This document shows, in pieces, positions 35,220 to 44,677 of a stretch of 64,000 nt of DNA; within the stretch, counting starts at the first letter, position 1; every line of letters begins with the position of its first letter. Under the pieces are notes generated by a model. It saw only the letters and a list, made by a program, of their open reading frames with translations. It was not told the origin of the DNA and ran no database searches. Origin of the DNA: Bordetella parapertussis (lineage in GTDB: Bacteria; Pseudomonadota; Gammaproteobacteria; Burkholderiales; Casimicrobiaceae); assembly GCA_943331295.2 (NCBI GenBank), contig CALQLA020000028.1, forward strand, positions 1-64,000, written 5' to 3'. The position numbers and the translations under genes were made by a program.

Positions 35220-37394
35220 CTAGGGCGGCGGCAGGACCTGCGTCAGGTTCGCGTTCTGCACGAGAATGTCGGCCAGCGTCAGCGAATTGCTGCCGTTCAC
35301 GTCGAGCCGGAAATTCTCCGGGGTCACGTCCTGTGTCAACTGCGCGTTCAGACGCAGCCGGTCGGCCAGCGTCACCACCCTGTTGCCGTTGACGTCGCCC
35401 ATCAGGAACCCGATACGCACGGATCCCGTGCCGCCGGTGCCGCCGTCCTGCGCCACCACATCGTGCAGCGCGATCGTGACGTACTGGACATCGTCGGTGC
35501 CGGTGAGAGGCACCGTCACCTCGTTGCCCGCGAACATCAGCGTGCCCGCGCCGGCGGTGCCTTCGGTGACTTCCGCGACGGCGGCGGTGACCGGCTTGTT
35601 GAACGCGAACACCAGCGCGTGGCTGCCGCCTGCACCGGCGATGCGCGGCTCGACCGTCGGCGCGCGCGGCGTGGCGGCGAGAGTGAGGTCGTGGATCACG
35701 CCGGGGCTGCCGTGCGTCTTGCGCGACACGACGCCCGTGAGCGCCGGAGCGGTGTCGTCCGCGCCGACCGCGTTGAGGATCGCCCAGTTCGTCGCGTAGA
35801 CGGTGCCGTCGGGGCCGATCAGCGTCGACGTGTAGGCCTCGCCGATTCCCGGCGACAGCGTGACCGCCTGCGTCAGGGTATTGGTCGCGAGGTCCCAGCG
35901 ATAGAGCTTGCCGTCCTCGCTGTTGGCCATGATCGATTTCGTCGCGGGGTCCACGGCGGCGGCGTTGAGGCACCACTCGCGGACGGCGTCGGGATACTGC
36001 GGGAAGTACTCCTCGTCGGGCGTGGGGCCGGCGATGGCGAGGACCGCCTTCATGACCGGCGTTCCGCCCGACGACGGATGCGTGTCGGGCACCGCGACGT
36101 TGGGGTCGAGCACCGCGAGCCGGTTGACGCCGTTGCCGCCGTCGAGGCCCGCGTAGTCGTTGTACTTGGCGAACACGAGGTACGCGGAGGTCCCCGCGTA
36201 CGAGGGCACGGCCGCTGCCGGCACCACCGCCGAGGTGTTGTCCCATCCGAACGCGCCGGGGACCTTCGTCTGCGCGAGGTCGCCCGAGTAGTGCAGCAGC
36301 CAGCCGCGCGAGTCGTTGAACGGGGTGCCCATGACGCCGTAGTAGACGTCGCCGTCGGGCCCGACGGTAGGCGACGCCGAACTTTGGTCCGGGAGGTCGG
36401 CGTTGGCCGTGCCGCCGTTGCGCGGGTCCTTCAGCGCGACCCGCATCGGCACGCCCGGCGCGATCGTGCGCGTTCCGAGCGTGGCGGGGTCGAGACCGAC
36501 GAGATAGCCGGGCGTGGCGGCAGTCGGTCCCGCGACGACCACGTACAGCGTCGCCTCGTCGTTGGAGAGCGTGGGCGCGGCCTGGTGGGGCACACGGGTC
36601 ACGGACGCATCGCCCGCGGCCGTCGCGGCGGACACCCAGCTGCCGTTGCCGGCGGCGTCGATGCGGGCGATGCCGCTCACGAGCCCCAGCGGCGCGGTGC
36701 CGGTGGTGCGAAAGCCGAACCAGATGTTGCCCTGGCTGTCGGCGGTGATCGGCGTGTTGACGAAGACAGTTCCAGTGAAGCTCACGGTGGCGGACTGGTA
36801 GTTCGCGAGGCCGTAGAACGCGAGGCGGCCGGACGCGAGCGGCGAGGCGGCGTCGAGATTGTCGCGGTACAGGAGGGTGCCGCCCGCGCCGGCGTAGTAG
36901 ACGCGGCCGCCGGGGGCCAGCACCGGCTGGTAGGCGGGCGTCCAGTCGAACGGCTGCAGCGGCGGCAACAGGTAGTCGGTGGCTGCCGTCCAGAGCAGCG
37001 CGCCGGTCGCGCCGCTGCGCGCGTCGACGCGGTAGTCGTTCGCGGCGCCGGTTTTCACCGGCACGATCACCGTGTTGGCCGGCGTGATCACCGGCGAGCC
37101 GTAGTGGATCAGGATCGAGCCGCTCGGCGGCACCGCGAGGTCCACCGGCGTCGACCAGCGGATGGTCGCGAGCGGTTGCGCCGGCGTGGGCGAAAGCCCG
37201 GTGTGCTGCGCGTTGCCGGCGAACGAGGGCCAGCCGGCCGCCGCGGCGCTTCCCGCCGCCAGCAGCGCGAGCGCAAATCCCAATGCCGTAGCCCGGGTTG
37301 AGCAAAGCGAAACCCGGGTGGACGCATCCAAGGTGCGCTGTCCCCGGGTTTCGCGTGGCTCAACCCGGGCTACGGGTGTCGGCGAACAGACCAT
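35220..37394 (-). CDS. Secreted PQQ-type beta-propeller with C-terminal dockerin-like domain
   Basis: About 724 residues. A hydrophobic signal (ALGFALALLAAGSAAAAG) is followed by propeller blades with WPSFAGNAQHTGLSPT, VYYAGAGGTLLYRDN, DGDVYYGVMG and DGKLYRWDL, as in PQQ-enzyme-repeat proteins, but no catalytic set was seen. The last 60 residues form two calcium-loop repeats, GDVNGNRVVTLADRLRLN and LDVNGSNSLTLADILVQN, a dockerin type I pattern. The N-terminal region before the signal is encoded by a REP-like palindrome, so the start is uncertain: ATG 37394 or a TTG near 37284. Possibly co-transcribed with the ALG10-like gene. Confidence 0.8.
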   Translation of the reverse strand: MVCSPTPVARVEPRETRGQRTLDASTRVSLCSTRATALGFALALLAAGSAAAAGWPSFAGNAQHTGLSPTPAQPLATIRWSTPVDLAVPPSGSILIHYGSPVITPANTVIVPVKTGAANDYRVDARSGATGALLWTAATDYLLPPLQPFDWTPAYQPVLAPGGRVYYAGAGGTLLYRDNLDAASPLASGRLAFYGLANYQSATVSFTGTVFVNTPITADSQGNIWFGFRTTGTAPLGLVSGIARIDAAGNGSWVSAATAAGDASVTRVPHQAAPTLSNDEATLYVVVAGPTAATPGYLVGLDPATLGTRTIAPGVPMRVALKDPRNGGTANADLPDQSSASPTVGPDGDVYYGVMGTPFNDSRGWLLHYSGDLAQTKVPGAFGWDNTSAVVPAAAVPSYAGTSAYLVFAKYNDYAGLDGGNGVNRLAVLDPNVAVPDTHPSSGGTPVMKAVLAIAGPTPDEEYFPQYPDAVREWCLNAAAVDPATKSIMANSEDGKLYRWDLATNTLTQAVTLSPGIGEAYTSTLIGPDGTVYATNWAILNAVGADDTAPALTGVVSRKTHGSPGVIHDLTLAATPRAPTVEPRIAGAGGSHALVFAFNKPVTAAVAEVTEGTAGAGTLMFAGNEVTVPLTGTDDVQYVTIALHDVVAQDGGTGGTGSVRIGFLMGDVNGNRVVTLADRLRLNAQLTQDVTPENFRLDVNGSNSLTLADILVQNANLTQVLPPP
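37288..37373. repeat. REP-like nested palindrome, copy 2
   Basis: An 86-bp element with perfect 15-base outer arms, gtagcccgggttgag at 37288-37302 and ctcaacccgggctac at 37359-37373, and perfect 11-base inner arms, cgaaacccggg (37308) and cccgggtttcg (37343). It is the same family as 3967-4056. It stays in frame with the propeller gene and supplies its predicted N-terminal codons. Confidence 0.9.
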
Positions 37395-37413
37395 GACGTG
37401 CAGCGTCGCCCGC

Positions 37414-38844
37414 TCAATCCATCTGCGTGACGAACTTGGTGTTGAGGTAGCCGTCGAAGGTCTCGCTGCCGCCCTCGCTGCCGATGCCGCTGTCCTTGAT
37501 GCCGCCGAACGGCGTCTCGGGCAGCGCGGCGCCGAAGTGGTTGATGTTGACCATCCCCGACTGCAGGCCGTTCTGCAGGTGCAGCGCGTTGCGCGTCGAC
37601 GTGGTGAACCCGTACGCCGAAAGCCCGAACGGCAGGCTGTTGGCGCGCCGGATCGTCTCGTCGAGGTCCTTGAACGGCACACACGGCGCGATCGGCCCGA
37701 ACGGCTCCTGCGTCATCACCATGCTGTCGTCGGGCGGGTTGCTGATGACCGTCGGCGCGAAGAAGTAGCCGCTGACGCCGATGCGTCCGCCGCCCAGCGC
37801 GATCTCGCCGCCGCGCGCCCTGGCGTCGGCGACGAACTCGGCCATCGCCGGCAGCCGGCGCGCGTGCGCGAGCGGGCCCATCCGCGTCTCCGGGTCGAGT
37901 CCCGGCCCGACCTTGATGGCGCTCGCCTTGTCGATGAAATGCGCCATGAACCGGTCGTAGACGCTGTGCTCGACGTAGAACCGCGACGGCGACACGCAGA
38001 CTTGGCCCGCGTTGGCGAACTTCAGCGTCGACAGCATCCCGGCGGCGCGCTCGATGTCGGCGTCGGCACAGACGATCACCGGCGAGTGGCCGCCCAGCTC
38101 CATCGTCACCCGCTTCATGTGCGCGCCGGCGAGTGCCGCGAGCTGCTTGCCGACGGCGACCGAGCCGGTGAACGACACCTTGCGCACGATCGGCGAGCTG
38201 ATCAGGTGGGCCGACACCTCGGAGGGCACGCCCCACACGAGGTTCAGCACGCCGGGGGGAAGGCCGGCGTCGTGGAACATCCGCGCGATTGCGACGACGG
38301 CGCTCGGCGTGTCCTCGGGACCCTTGATCACGATCGTGCAGCCGGCGCCGACCGCGGCGGCGATCTTGCGGATCGCCTGGTTGAACGGGAAGTTCCACGG
38401 CGTGAACGCGGCGCAGACGCCGACGGGCTCGCGCAGCACCAGCTGGCGCACGTTCGGCGTCCGCGGCGCGATGACGCGGCCGTAGATGCGCCGGCATTCC
38501 TCGGCGTGCCAGTCGCAGTGGTCGGCGCAGCGCGTCACTTCGCCGGTCGACTCGGACAGCGGCTTGCCCTGGTCCTGCGTGATGTTGCGGGCGATGTCGT
38601 TCGCCCGCTCGCGCGTGAGCTCGCCCACCCGGCGCAGCAGCTGCGACTTGTCCATCGGCGAGACGGTGCGCCACGTCTCGAAGGCGCGCTGCGCCGCCGC
38701 CAGCGCGCGGTCGAGGTCGGCCGTCGTCGCGTGCGGCAGGCGGCCGATCACGTTGCCGGTCGCGGGGTCGAGCACGTCCTGCTCGTGGCGCCCGCCGCCG
38801 CTGATGAATTCGCCGTCGATGTAGAGGCTCAACTGTTCGTACAT
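37414..38844 (-). CDS. NAD(P)-dependent aldehyde dehydrogenase (succinate/ketoglutarate semialdehyde type)
   Basis: A 476-residue [24 protein letters not shown] and FTGSVAVGK bind the cofactor, Glu in [11 protein letters not shown] and Cys in [13 protein letters not shown] are catalytic, and [15 protein letters not shown] closes the domain. It is closest in style to succinate-semialdehyde or 2-ketoglutarate-semialdehyde dehydrogenases (GabD-like). It is divergent from the dehydratase gene run across a 247-base region. ATG 38844 follows a GGAG site. The context favours a role in sugar-acid oxidation. Confidence 0.9.
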   Translation of the reverse strand: MYEQLSLYIDGEFISGGGRHEQDVLDPATGNVIGRLPHATTADLDRALAAAQRAFETWRTVSPMDKSQLLRRVGELTRERANDIARNITQDQGKPLSESTGEVTRCADHCDWHAEECRRIYGRVIAPRTPNVRQLVLREPVGVCAAFTPWNFPFNQAIRKIAAAVGAGCTIVIKGPEDTPSAVVAIARMFHDAGLPPGVLNLVWGVPSEVSAHLISSPIVRKVSFTGSVAVGKQLAALAGAHMKRVTMELGGHSPVIVCADADIERAAGMLSTLKFANAGQVCVSPSRFYVEHSVYDRFMAHFIDKASAIKVGPGLDPETRMGPLAHARRLPAMAEFVADARARGGEIALGGGRIGVSGYFFAPTVISNPPDDSMVMTQEPFGPIAPCVPFKDLDETIRRANSLPFGLSAYGFTTSTRNALHLQNGLQSGMVNINHFGAALPETPFGGIKDSGIGSEGGSETFDGYLNTKFVTQMD

Positions 38845-38950
38845 GCATTGCTCCTGGTGGAAGGGTGCCCCGGCGGCCGTCCGCACGCGTGGCCCGTGCA
38901 CCGAAATCCGGCAGCGAAGCATTGTCTCAGATCGGGCGCCGCGCATCGGC

Positions 38951-38999
38951 TTGACGCCACGCCACCCGGCAAACTAATCTACTGTAACAACGTTCCACA
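38951..38999 (+). promoter_or_regulatory. Sigma-70-like promoter with operator-like palindrome
   Basis: TTGACG (38951-38956) and TAATCT (38975-38980) are separated by 18 bases and point to the + strand gene run. Just downstream TGTAACAACGTTCCACA (about 38983-38999) is a partial inverted repeat around AACGTT that could bind a regulator. This is a pattern match only. Confidence 0.5.
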
Positions 39000-39091
39000 A
39001 AGAACGGATTCCCGGGCCGGCGCGCGACGCGCCGGTGTCCGGTCGCGAGGCATCACCCACCCCATCCCCACCGGCTTCGGAGCGAGCAGCA

Positions 39092-39778
39092 ATGGCACTG
39101 GCAGGACGCGGCGCGGTAGCGATATGGCACGACATCAGCCCGGACGGCCGCGACGCGTTCTATGCGTGGCACGGCAGCGAACACATGCCGGAGCGCGTCG
39201 GCATCCCCGGCTTCAGGCGCGGCCGCCGCTACGTCAGCGTCGCCGGCACGCCAGAATTCTTCAACCTGTACGAAACGGAGTCGACCGCCACCGTCAGCGG
39301 CGCCGCGTATCTCGAGCGGCTCAACCACCCGACGCCGTGGACGCGCGCGACGGTCCCCCACTTCCGCGGCGTCGCCCGTTCGCTGTGCGCGGTGGCGGCG
39401 ACGTTCGGTCACGGTCAGGGCGGCCTCGTCGGCACGTTCCGCTACGCGGTGGGCCCGGGCAACGCGGCCACGCATCGCGAGCGGCTCGCGACGGCGGTGC
39501 TGCCGGTGCTGGCACAGCGGCCCGGGATGGCGGGCTGCCACCTGCTCGTCGCCGACGAAGCCGCCAGCGCGGTCAAGACCGCCGAAAAGAACGTGCGCGC
39601 CGAGGACAACCTGATCCCGCCATGGATCGTGCTGGTCGAGGGCTGGGGCGACCTGCCCGCGTTCGACGCGCTGTGCCGGTCGCTGCTCGCCGACGGGACG
39701 TTCGCTGCGGCATTGGCGCCGCCGGCGCTGTCGATCTACCGCCTGCAGTGCACCATCGACCCGGGCGACCTCGCGTGA
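39092..39778 (+). CDS. Dimeric alpha/beta-barrel (ferredoxin-like) protein, function unknown
   Basis: A 228-residue protein. Two similar halves can be read: AVAIWHDISPDGRDAFYAWH with EHMPERVGIPGFRRGRRYVS, and GLVGTFRYAVGPGNAATHRE with LVLVEGWGDLPAFDAL. This is the layout of stress-responsive or EthD/DUF4286-like barrels. No catalytic residues can be assigned. ATG 39092 has GGAG nine bases upstream; a longer frame from about 39035 is less likely. Its stop overlaps the SDR start, which suggests a shared pathway. Confidence 0.65.
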   Translation: MALAGRGAVAIWHDISPDGRDAFYAWHGSEHMPERVGIPGFRRGRRYVSVAGTPEFFNLYETESTATVSGAAYLERLNHPTPWTRATVPHFRGVARSLCAVAATFGHGQGGLVGTFRYAVGPGNAATHRERLATAVLPVLAQRPGMAGCHLLVADEAASAVKTAEKNVRAEDNLIPPWIVLVEGWGDLPAFDALCRSLLADGTFAAALAPPALSIYRLQCTIDPGDLA

Positions 39779-40545
39779 ACCGCTACGACCTCGCCGGCCG
39801 GTCGGTGCTGGTCACGGGCGGCGCAGGCGGCATCGGCATCGCCATCGCCCGCGCAGCACTTGCCGGCGGCGCCCGCGTCAGCCTCTGGGACCGCGCCGCG
39901 CCGGCGCTGGAGGCCGCGGCCGGCGCGCTCGGCGCCGAGCACCGCGCCCGCATCTCGCTGCGCGTCGCCGACGTCACGCGCGAGGACGACGTCGCGCGCG
40001 CGCTGGCTGACGACGTCGCCGCGCACGGCCGCATCGACGCGTTCGTCAACAACGCCGGCATCCTGGGCGAGGTGCTGCCGCTGTGGGAAACCACGCCCGC
40101 CGACTTCCGTCGCGTGCTGGAGGTCAACCTGGTGGGCGCCTACCTGTGCCTGCGCGCCGTGCTGGACCAGATGCGCGGGCAGGCCGCTGCGCCGATGCGC
40201 GGCCACGTCGTCAACGTCGCGTCGATCCAGGGCAAGGAAGGGATGCCGCGCGCCGGCGCCTACAGCGCGTCGAAGGCGGCGCTGATCGCGCTCACCAAGA
40301 CGGCCGGCAAGGAGACCGCCAGCCTTGCGATCGCCGTCAACTGCGTCGCGCCGGCGGCGGCCGAGACGGCGATGGCCACCGCGCTTGACGCCGGGCGCCG
40401 GGCCGAGATCGTGTCCCGCATCCCGATGGGCCGGTTCGTCGAGGTCGACGAGATCGCGCGGATGGTCGCGTTCCTGTGCTCGGACGACTGCTCGTTCTCC
40501 ACCGGCGCGGTGTTCGACCTGTCCGGCGGGCGCGCCACCTATTGA
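39775..40545 (+). CDS. Short-chain dehydrogenase/reductase
   Basis: A 256-residue classical SDR. The cofactor motif TGGAGGIGIAIARA is near residue 13, NNAGILGE follows, the catalytic serine lies in VNVASIQGKEG and the Tyr-Lys pair in AYSASKAAL. It ends with a family-typical FSTGAVFDLSGGRATY. Asp-Arg after the second strand (LWDRAAP) suggests NAD preference. The GTG start overlaps the previous stop (GTGA). In this gene set a sugar or polyol dehydrogenase is plausible. Confidence 0.88.
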   Translation: MNRYDLAGRSVLVTGGAGGIGIAIARAALAGGARVSLWDRAAPALEAAAGALGAEHRARISLRVADVTREDDVARALADDVAAHGRIDAFVNNAGILGEVLPLWETTPADFRRVLEVNLVGAYLCLRAVLDQMRGQAAAPMRGHVVNVASIQGKEGMPRAGAYSASKAALIALTKTAGKETASLAIAVNCVAPAAAETAMATALDAGRRAEIVSRIPMGRFVEVDEIARMVAFLCSDDCSFSTGAVFDLSGGRATY

Positions 40546-40645
40546 GGCGGCCGCTCCCGCGCCGATGGGCGCAGGGTAGAATCGCGCCCAGACCGTCGCC
40601 GGCATTTCGCCGGCGGCAATCCCGAGAGGGCAGGGCGGAAAACCC

Positions 40646-42400
40646 ATGGCAGGCAACGACGAACACGAATCCGGCAAGCCGCCGGCCGGTGGCTTTCACC
40701 GCGGTCTCACGAGCTATGGCGACGCCGAGTTCTCGCTGTTCCTGAGGAAGGCGTTCATCAAGGGCGCGGGCTACAGCGACGATGCGCTGAACCGGCCCGT
40801 GATCGGCATCGCCGACACCGGCAGCGCGTACAACCCGTGCCACGGCAACATCGGCCCGCTGCTCGAGGCGGTGCAGCGCGGCGTGATGCTGGCGGGCGGG
40901 CTGCCGATGCCGTTCCCGACGATCTCGGTCCACGAGAGCTTCGCGCATCCGACCAGCATGTACCTGCGCAACCTGATGGCGATCGACACCGAGGAGATGA
41001 TCCGCGCGCAGCCGATGGACGCGGTGGTGCTGATCGGCGGCTGCGACAAGACGGTGCCGGCACAGCTGATGGGCGCGGCGTCGGCGGGCGTGCCTGCGAT
41101 CGCGCTCGTCACCGGGGCGATGCTGACGGGCTCGCACCGCTTCGAGCGCGTGGGCGCCTGCACCGACTGCCGCCGGTTCTGGGCCCGCTACCGGGCGGAC
41201 GAGATCGACGCGGCGCAGATCGCCGAGGTCAACGACCAGTTGGTCGCCAGCGTCGGCACCTGCTCGGTGATGGGGACGGCGAGCACGATGGCCTGCGTGA
41301 CCGAGGCGCTCGGGATGATGGCGCCGGGCGGCGCTTCGGCGCCGGCGGTGACCGCGGACCGCGCGCGCGTGGCCGAGGAGACGGGCAAGCTCGCCGTGCA
41401 GATGGCGCGCGATCGGCTGACGCCGGACCGCATCCTCACCGGCAAGGCGTTCGAGAACGCGTTCCGGGTGCTGATGGCGATCGGCGGCTCGACCAACGGC
41501 ATCATCCACCTGACCGCGGTCGCGGGCCGGATGGGAATCCGCGTCGATCTCGAAGAACTCGACCGGATCGGCCGCGAGACGCCGGTGCTCGTGGACCTGA
41601 AGCCCTCCGGGCAGTTCTACATGGAGGACCTGCATCGTGCCGGCGGCATGACGACGGTGCTGCGCGAACTCGCGCCGCTGCTGCATCTCGACGCGATGAC
41701 GGTGACCGGCCGCACGCTGGGCGAGAACCTCGCCGCCGCGCCGCCGGGCTTCCCGCAGGACGTCGTGCGCCCGTTCGCCGATCCGATCTACCCGCAGGGC
41801 GGCATCGCCGTTCTGCACGGCAACCTCGCGCCGAACTGCGCGATCATCAAGCAGTCGGCCGCGAGCCCGGCGCTGATGGAGCACGAGGGCCGCGCCGTCG
41901 TGTTCGAGAACATCGAGGACCTCGCGCGGCGCATCGACGACGACGCGCTCGACGTCGCCGCCGGCGACGTCCTGGTGCTGAAGAACATCGGCCCCACCGG
42001 CGCGCCCGGCATGCCGGAGGCGGGTTACCTGCCGATACCGCGCAAGCTCGCGCGGGCCGGAGTGAAGGACATGGTGCGCATCTCCGACGGGCGCATGAGC
42101 GGCACCGCGTCGGGCACCATCGTGCTTCACGTCTCGCCCGAGGCCGCGATCGGCGGCCCGCTGGCGCTGGTGGAAAGCGGCGACCGCATCCGGCTGTCGG
42201 TGGCGAACCGCGAGCTGTCGCTGCTGGTCGCGCCGGAGGAACTCGCGCGGCGCGCGGCCACGCGGGCGGTCGCCCCGCCCGCCGCGGCGCGCGGCTACCG
42301 CAAGCTGTTCCTCGAGCGCGTCAACCAGGCCGAGCACGGCGTGGACTTCGACTTCCTGCGCGCAACGGAGGAAACCGATGTCATCCCGCGGCGGCGATAG
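40646..42400 (+). CDS. IlvD/Edd-family dehydratase (sugar-acid type)
   Basis: A 584-residue Fe-S dehydratase. Cluster cysteines are in SAYNPCHGNIG, LIGGCDKTVPAQL and VGTCSVMGTASTM; the C-terminal swivel domain has VRISDGRMSGTASG. The N-terminus (YSDDALNRPVIGIADTGS) and overall pattern resemble pentonate dehydratases more than biosynthetic IlvD. It would convert an aldonate to a 2-keto-3-deoxy acid, which fits the SDR before it and the ALDH on the other strand. GGGCGG lies upstream of ATG 40646. Confidence 0.88.
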   Translation: MAGNDEHESGKPPAGGFHRGLTSYGDAEFSLFLRKAFIKGAGYSDDALNRPVIGIADTGSAYNPCHGNIGPLLEAVQRGVMLAGGLPMPFPTISVHESFAHPTSMYLRNLMAIDTEEMIRAQPMDAVVLIGGCDKTVPAQLMGAASAGVPAIALVTGAMLTGSHRFERVGACTDCRRFWARYRADEIDAAQIAEVNDQLVASVGTCSVMGTASTMACVTEALGMMAPGGASAPAVTADRARVAEETGKLAVQMARDRLTPDRILTGKAFENAFRVLMAIGGSTNGIIHLTAVAGRMGIRVDLEELDRIGRETPVLVDLKPSGQFYMEDLHRAGGMTTVLRELAPLLHLDAMTVTGRTLGENLAAAPPGFPQDVVRPFADPIYPQGGIAVLHGNLAPNCAIIKQSAASPALMEHEGRAVVFENIEDLARRIDDDALDVAAGDVLVLKNIGPTGAPGMPEAGYLPIPRKLARAGVKDMVRISDGRMSGTASGTIVLHVSPEAAIGGPLALVESGDRIRLSVANRELSLLVAPEELARRAATRAVAPPAAARGYRKLFLERVNQAEHGVDFDFLRATEETDVIPRRR

Positions 42401-42418
42401 CGGGCGACGGCGCGCGAA

Positions 42419-43567
42419 ATGAGCACGCCGTTGCTGCTCGCTGCCACCGAGACGCGCTGGCTCGGCGCCGCCCGCTTTCCGAAGGCAGCGGCCGACGCCG
42501 GCTGGGACGTGTCGTTGCTGGCGCCGCCCGGATCGCTGGTCGGGAAGAGCCGTTTCGTGTCCCGCACCGGGCACCTGCCGGAACGGGCAAGCCCGGCGCA
42601 ATGGGTGTACGCGATGGCCGCGATGGTGACGGCGGTCTCGCCGCGCGTGATCGTGCCCTGCGACGACATGACGTTCCGGCTGCTCGCCACGCTCGCAGAG
42701 CAGCGCCCCGGCGAGCTGCAGCCGGCGCTGCACGAGCGGCTCCGCGAGCTGATCGGCTTCTCGCTGGGCGATCCCGCGCACTATGCGGTCAGCGTCGACA
42801 AGCTGCGGCTCCCGGCGCTGGCGCGCGACCTCGGCGTGCGCTTCGCCGAGAGCATCGTCGCCGAATCGATCGACGCGGCGAAGCGCTTCGCGGCGACGCA
42901 CGGCTGGCCGGTGGTGCTGAAGCGCAGCATCAGCACGGGCGGGCTCGGCGTCGCGATCTGCGATGGCATCGCCGCGCTGGAGACGGAGTTCGCGCGGCTC
43001 TCCCGGCCGGAACTGGGCGCCGTGCCGCCGTTCACCGAGGGCGTGCTGGTGCAGCGCGGGCTCGCCGGCGTGCGCGTGTTCCATCCCGCCGTCGCATGGC
43101 AGGGCAGGCTGCTCGCGGGCTGGTGCGCCGAGGTGCTCGAATGCGACCCCGCGCCCAAGGGCCCCGCCTGCGTGCGCCGCCAGCACCACGATCCGGCGGT
43201 GCGCGAGCAGGTCGAGCGACTCGTCGCCGGGCTGGGCATGAGCGGCATGTTCTCCGTCGAATTCATCGTCGAGCGCGCGACGGGCCTGCCCTACGTGCTC
43301 GAGATCAACCGGCGCGCGGCGCCGTCGATGCATCGCGGCCCGGCGCTGCGGGTGGACATGTTCGCGGCGCTCCTTGCCGCCGCGAACGGGGAGCCGGTGC
43401 CGACGCGCACCTCGCTCGATGCCGGCGAGGAGTACATCGACGTCGCGTTTCCGCAGGAGTGGCTGCGCGACCCGCGCAGCCCGTGGCTGCGCAAGCATCC
43501 GGCCGACATCCCCTGGGAGGAGCCGGAGCTCTACGAGGCCTACGTCGCGCTGTGGCGCGGCCGCTAG
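42419..43567 (+). CDS. ATP-grasp enzyme of unknown substrate
   Basis: A 382-residue ATP-grasp protein: a pre-ATP domain (IVPCDDMTFRLLATLAEQ), GWPVVLKRSISTGGLGVAIC for ATP binding, and SVEFIVERATGLPYVLEINR with the metal-binding Glu and Asn. The C-terminus has EEYIDVAFPQEWLRDPRSPW. The family joins carboxylates to amines or thiols or carboxylates; the acceptor is unknown. It begins 18 bases after the dehydratase, an unusual partner for a sugar-acid pathway. Confidence 0.85.
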   Translation: MSTPLLLAATETRWLGAARFPKAAADAGWDVSLLAPPGSLVGKSRFVSRTGHLPERASPAQWVYAMAAMVTAVSPRVIVPCDDMTFRLLATLAEQRPGELQPALHERLRELIGFSLGDPAHYAVSVDKLRLPALARDLGVRFAESIVAESIDAAKRFAATHGWPVVLKRSISTGGLGVAICDGIAALETEFARLSRPELGAVPPFTEGVLVQRGLAGVRVFHPAVAWQGRLLAGWCAEVLECDPAPKGPACVRRQHHDPAVREQVERLVAGLGMSGMFSVEFIVERATGLPYVLEINRRAAPSMHRGPALRVDMFAALLAAANGEPVPTRTSLDAGEEYIDVAFPQEWLRDPRSPWLRKHPADIPWEEPELYEAYVALWRGR

Positions 43568-43653
43568 CTCCAGGCGTGCGCGCCGCCGCCGCATCGGCGC
43601 GAGGTGGCGTCCCGCGTGGACCCTGCGCGGGGGCCGGTCGCGCCGGCCGCAGG

Positions 43654-44643
43654 GTGCGGCAGGGATCGTTCGTCATCGGCGCGCTGCTCTGCGCGTCGCT
43701 CGCCGCGGCGGCCGGGCGGGCGGCCGAGCCGGCGGCGGAGGCCGAATCGCCGTGGCCTGCGCGCCCGATCCGGCTGATCGCCTCCGTCACCGCCGGAACC
43801 TCGCTCGACACGCTGGCGCGGATGGTCGCCGTGCGCCTCGCCGCCGCGCTGGGGCAGGGCGTGGTGGTCGAGAACCGCGCCGGCGCCGCCGGCAACATCG
43901 CGAGCGACCTCGTGGCGAAGGCGCCGCCCGACGGCCACACGCTGCTCTTCGCGTCGAACTCGCTCGCGACGCTGCCGGCGTTCGCGGGGGCGCGCGCCGT
44001 CGATCCGCTGGTCGCGCTGGCGCCGGTCTCCATCGTCGCATCGCAGGCGATGGTGCTGGTCGCCTACCCCGGCTATGCCGCGGCGTCGTTTGCCGACGTG
44101 GCGGCCGCCGCCCGCGCCGCGCCGAAGACGGTGCCGTACGCGACGTCGGGCGTGGGCAGCCTCGCCCACCTGACGGCGGAGTGGATGCAGGCGCGCGCGG
44201 GCGTCGTGCTCCTGCACATCCCGTACTCCGGCGCGCAGTCGTTCAAGGACGTGATCAGCGGCGAGGTGCCGCTGGCGTTCACCTTCGTCGGCACCGCGCT
44301 GCCGCTGATCCGCAACGGGCAGTTGCGGGCGATCGCGGTGACGAGCCGGCAGCGGCTGGCGATCGCGCCGGAGATTCCGACGCTGGACGAATCGGGACTG
44401 CCGGGCTTCGAGGTGCTCAACTGGCAGGGCGTGCTGGCGCCGGCCGGCACGCCGCCGGCGGTCATCCGCCGCCTGCATGCGGAACTGGTGCGCATGGGCG
44501 GCGACGCGGAGTTCGTCGCGCGGCTCCGCGCGATGGGCTTCGTGGCCGTGCTCGGGTCGCCGGAGCAGTTCGCCGACGAACTGCGCCGCGAGACCGAGCA
44601 GTGGGCGCGGATCGTGCGGGCCGCCGGCCTCAAGCTGGAGTGA
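43654..44643 (+). CDS. Bug-family (TctC-like) periplasmic solute receptor
   Basis: A receptor of about 329 residues. FVIGALLCASLAAAAGRAAE is a signal peptide, and the mature part has WPARPIRLIASVTAGTSLDT, VVVENRAGAAGNIASDLVAK, LLHIPYSGAQSFKDV and GVLAPAGTPPAVIRRLHAEL. GTG 43654 gives the usual family length; GTG 43576 is an alternative with a 26-residue extension. No ribosome binding site decides between them. No tctAB genes are present. It probably senses or imports the acid used by this cluster. Confidence 0.88.
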   Translation: MRQGSFVIGALLCASLAAAAGRAAEPAAEAESPWPARPIRLIASVTAGTSLDTLARMVAVRLAAALGQGVVVENRAGAAGNIASDLVAKAPPDGHTLLFASNSLATLPAFAGARAVDPLVALAPVSIVASQAMVLVAYPGYAAASFADVAAAARAAPKTVPYATSGVGSLAHLTAEWMQARAGVVLLHIPYSGAQSFKDVISGEVPLAFTFVGTALPLIRNGQLRAIAVTSRQRLAIAPEIPTLDESGLPGFEVLNWQGVLAPAGTPPAVIRRLHAELVRMGGDAEFVARLRAMGFVAVLGSPEQFADELRRETEQWARIVRAAGLKLE

Positions 44644-44677
44644 GCGGACCGCGCGGGCGGCCCCCGCGCCGGGGCCG

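Noticed and set aside
37162..39774. Long + strand frame leading into the SDR gene
   Set aside because: Antisense to the aldehyde dehydrogenase and lacking motifs; the SDR starts at the coupled GTG 39775.
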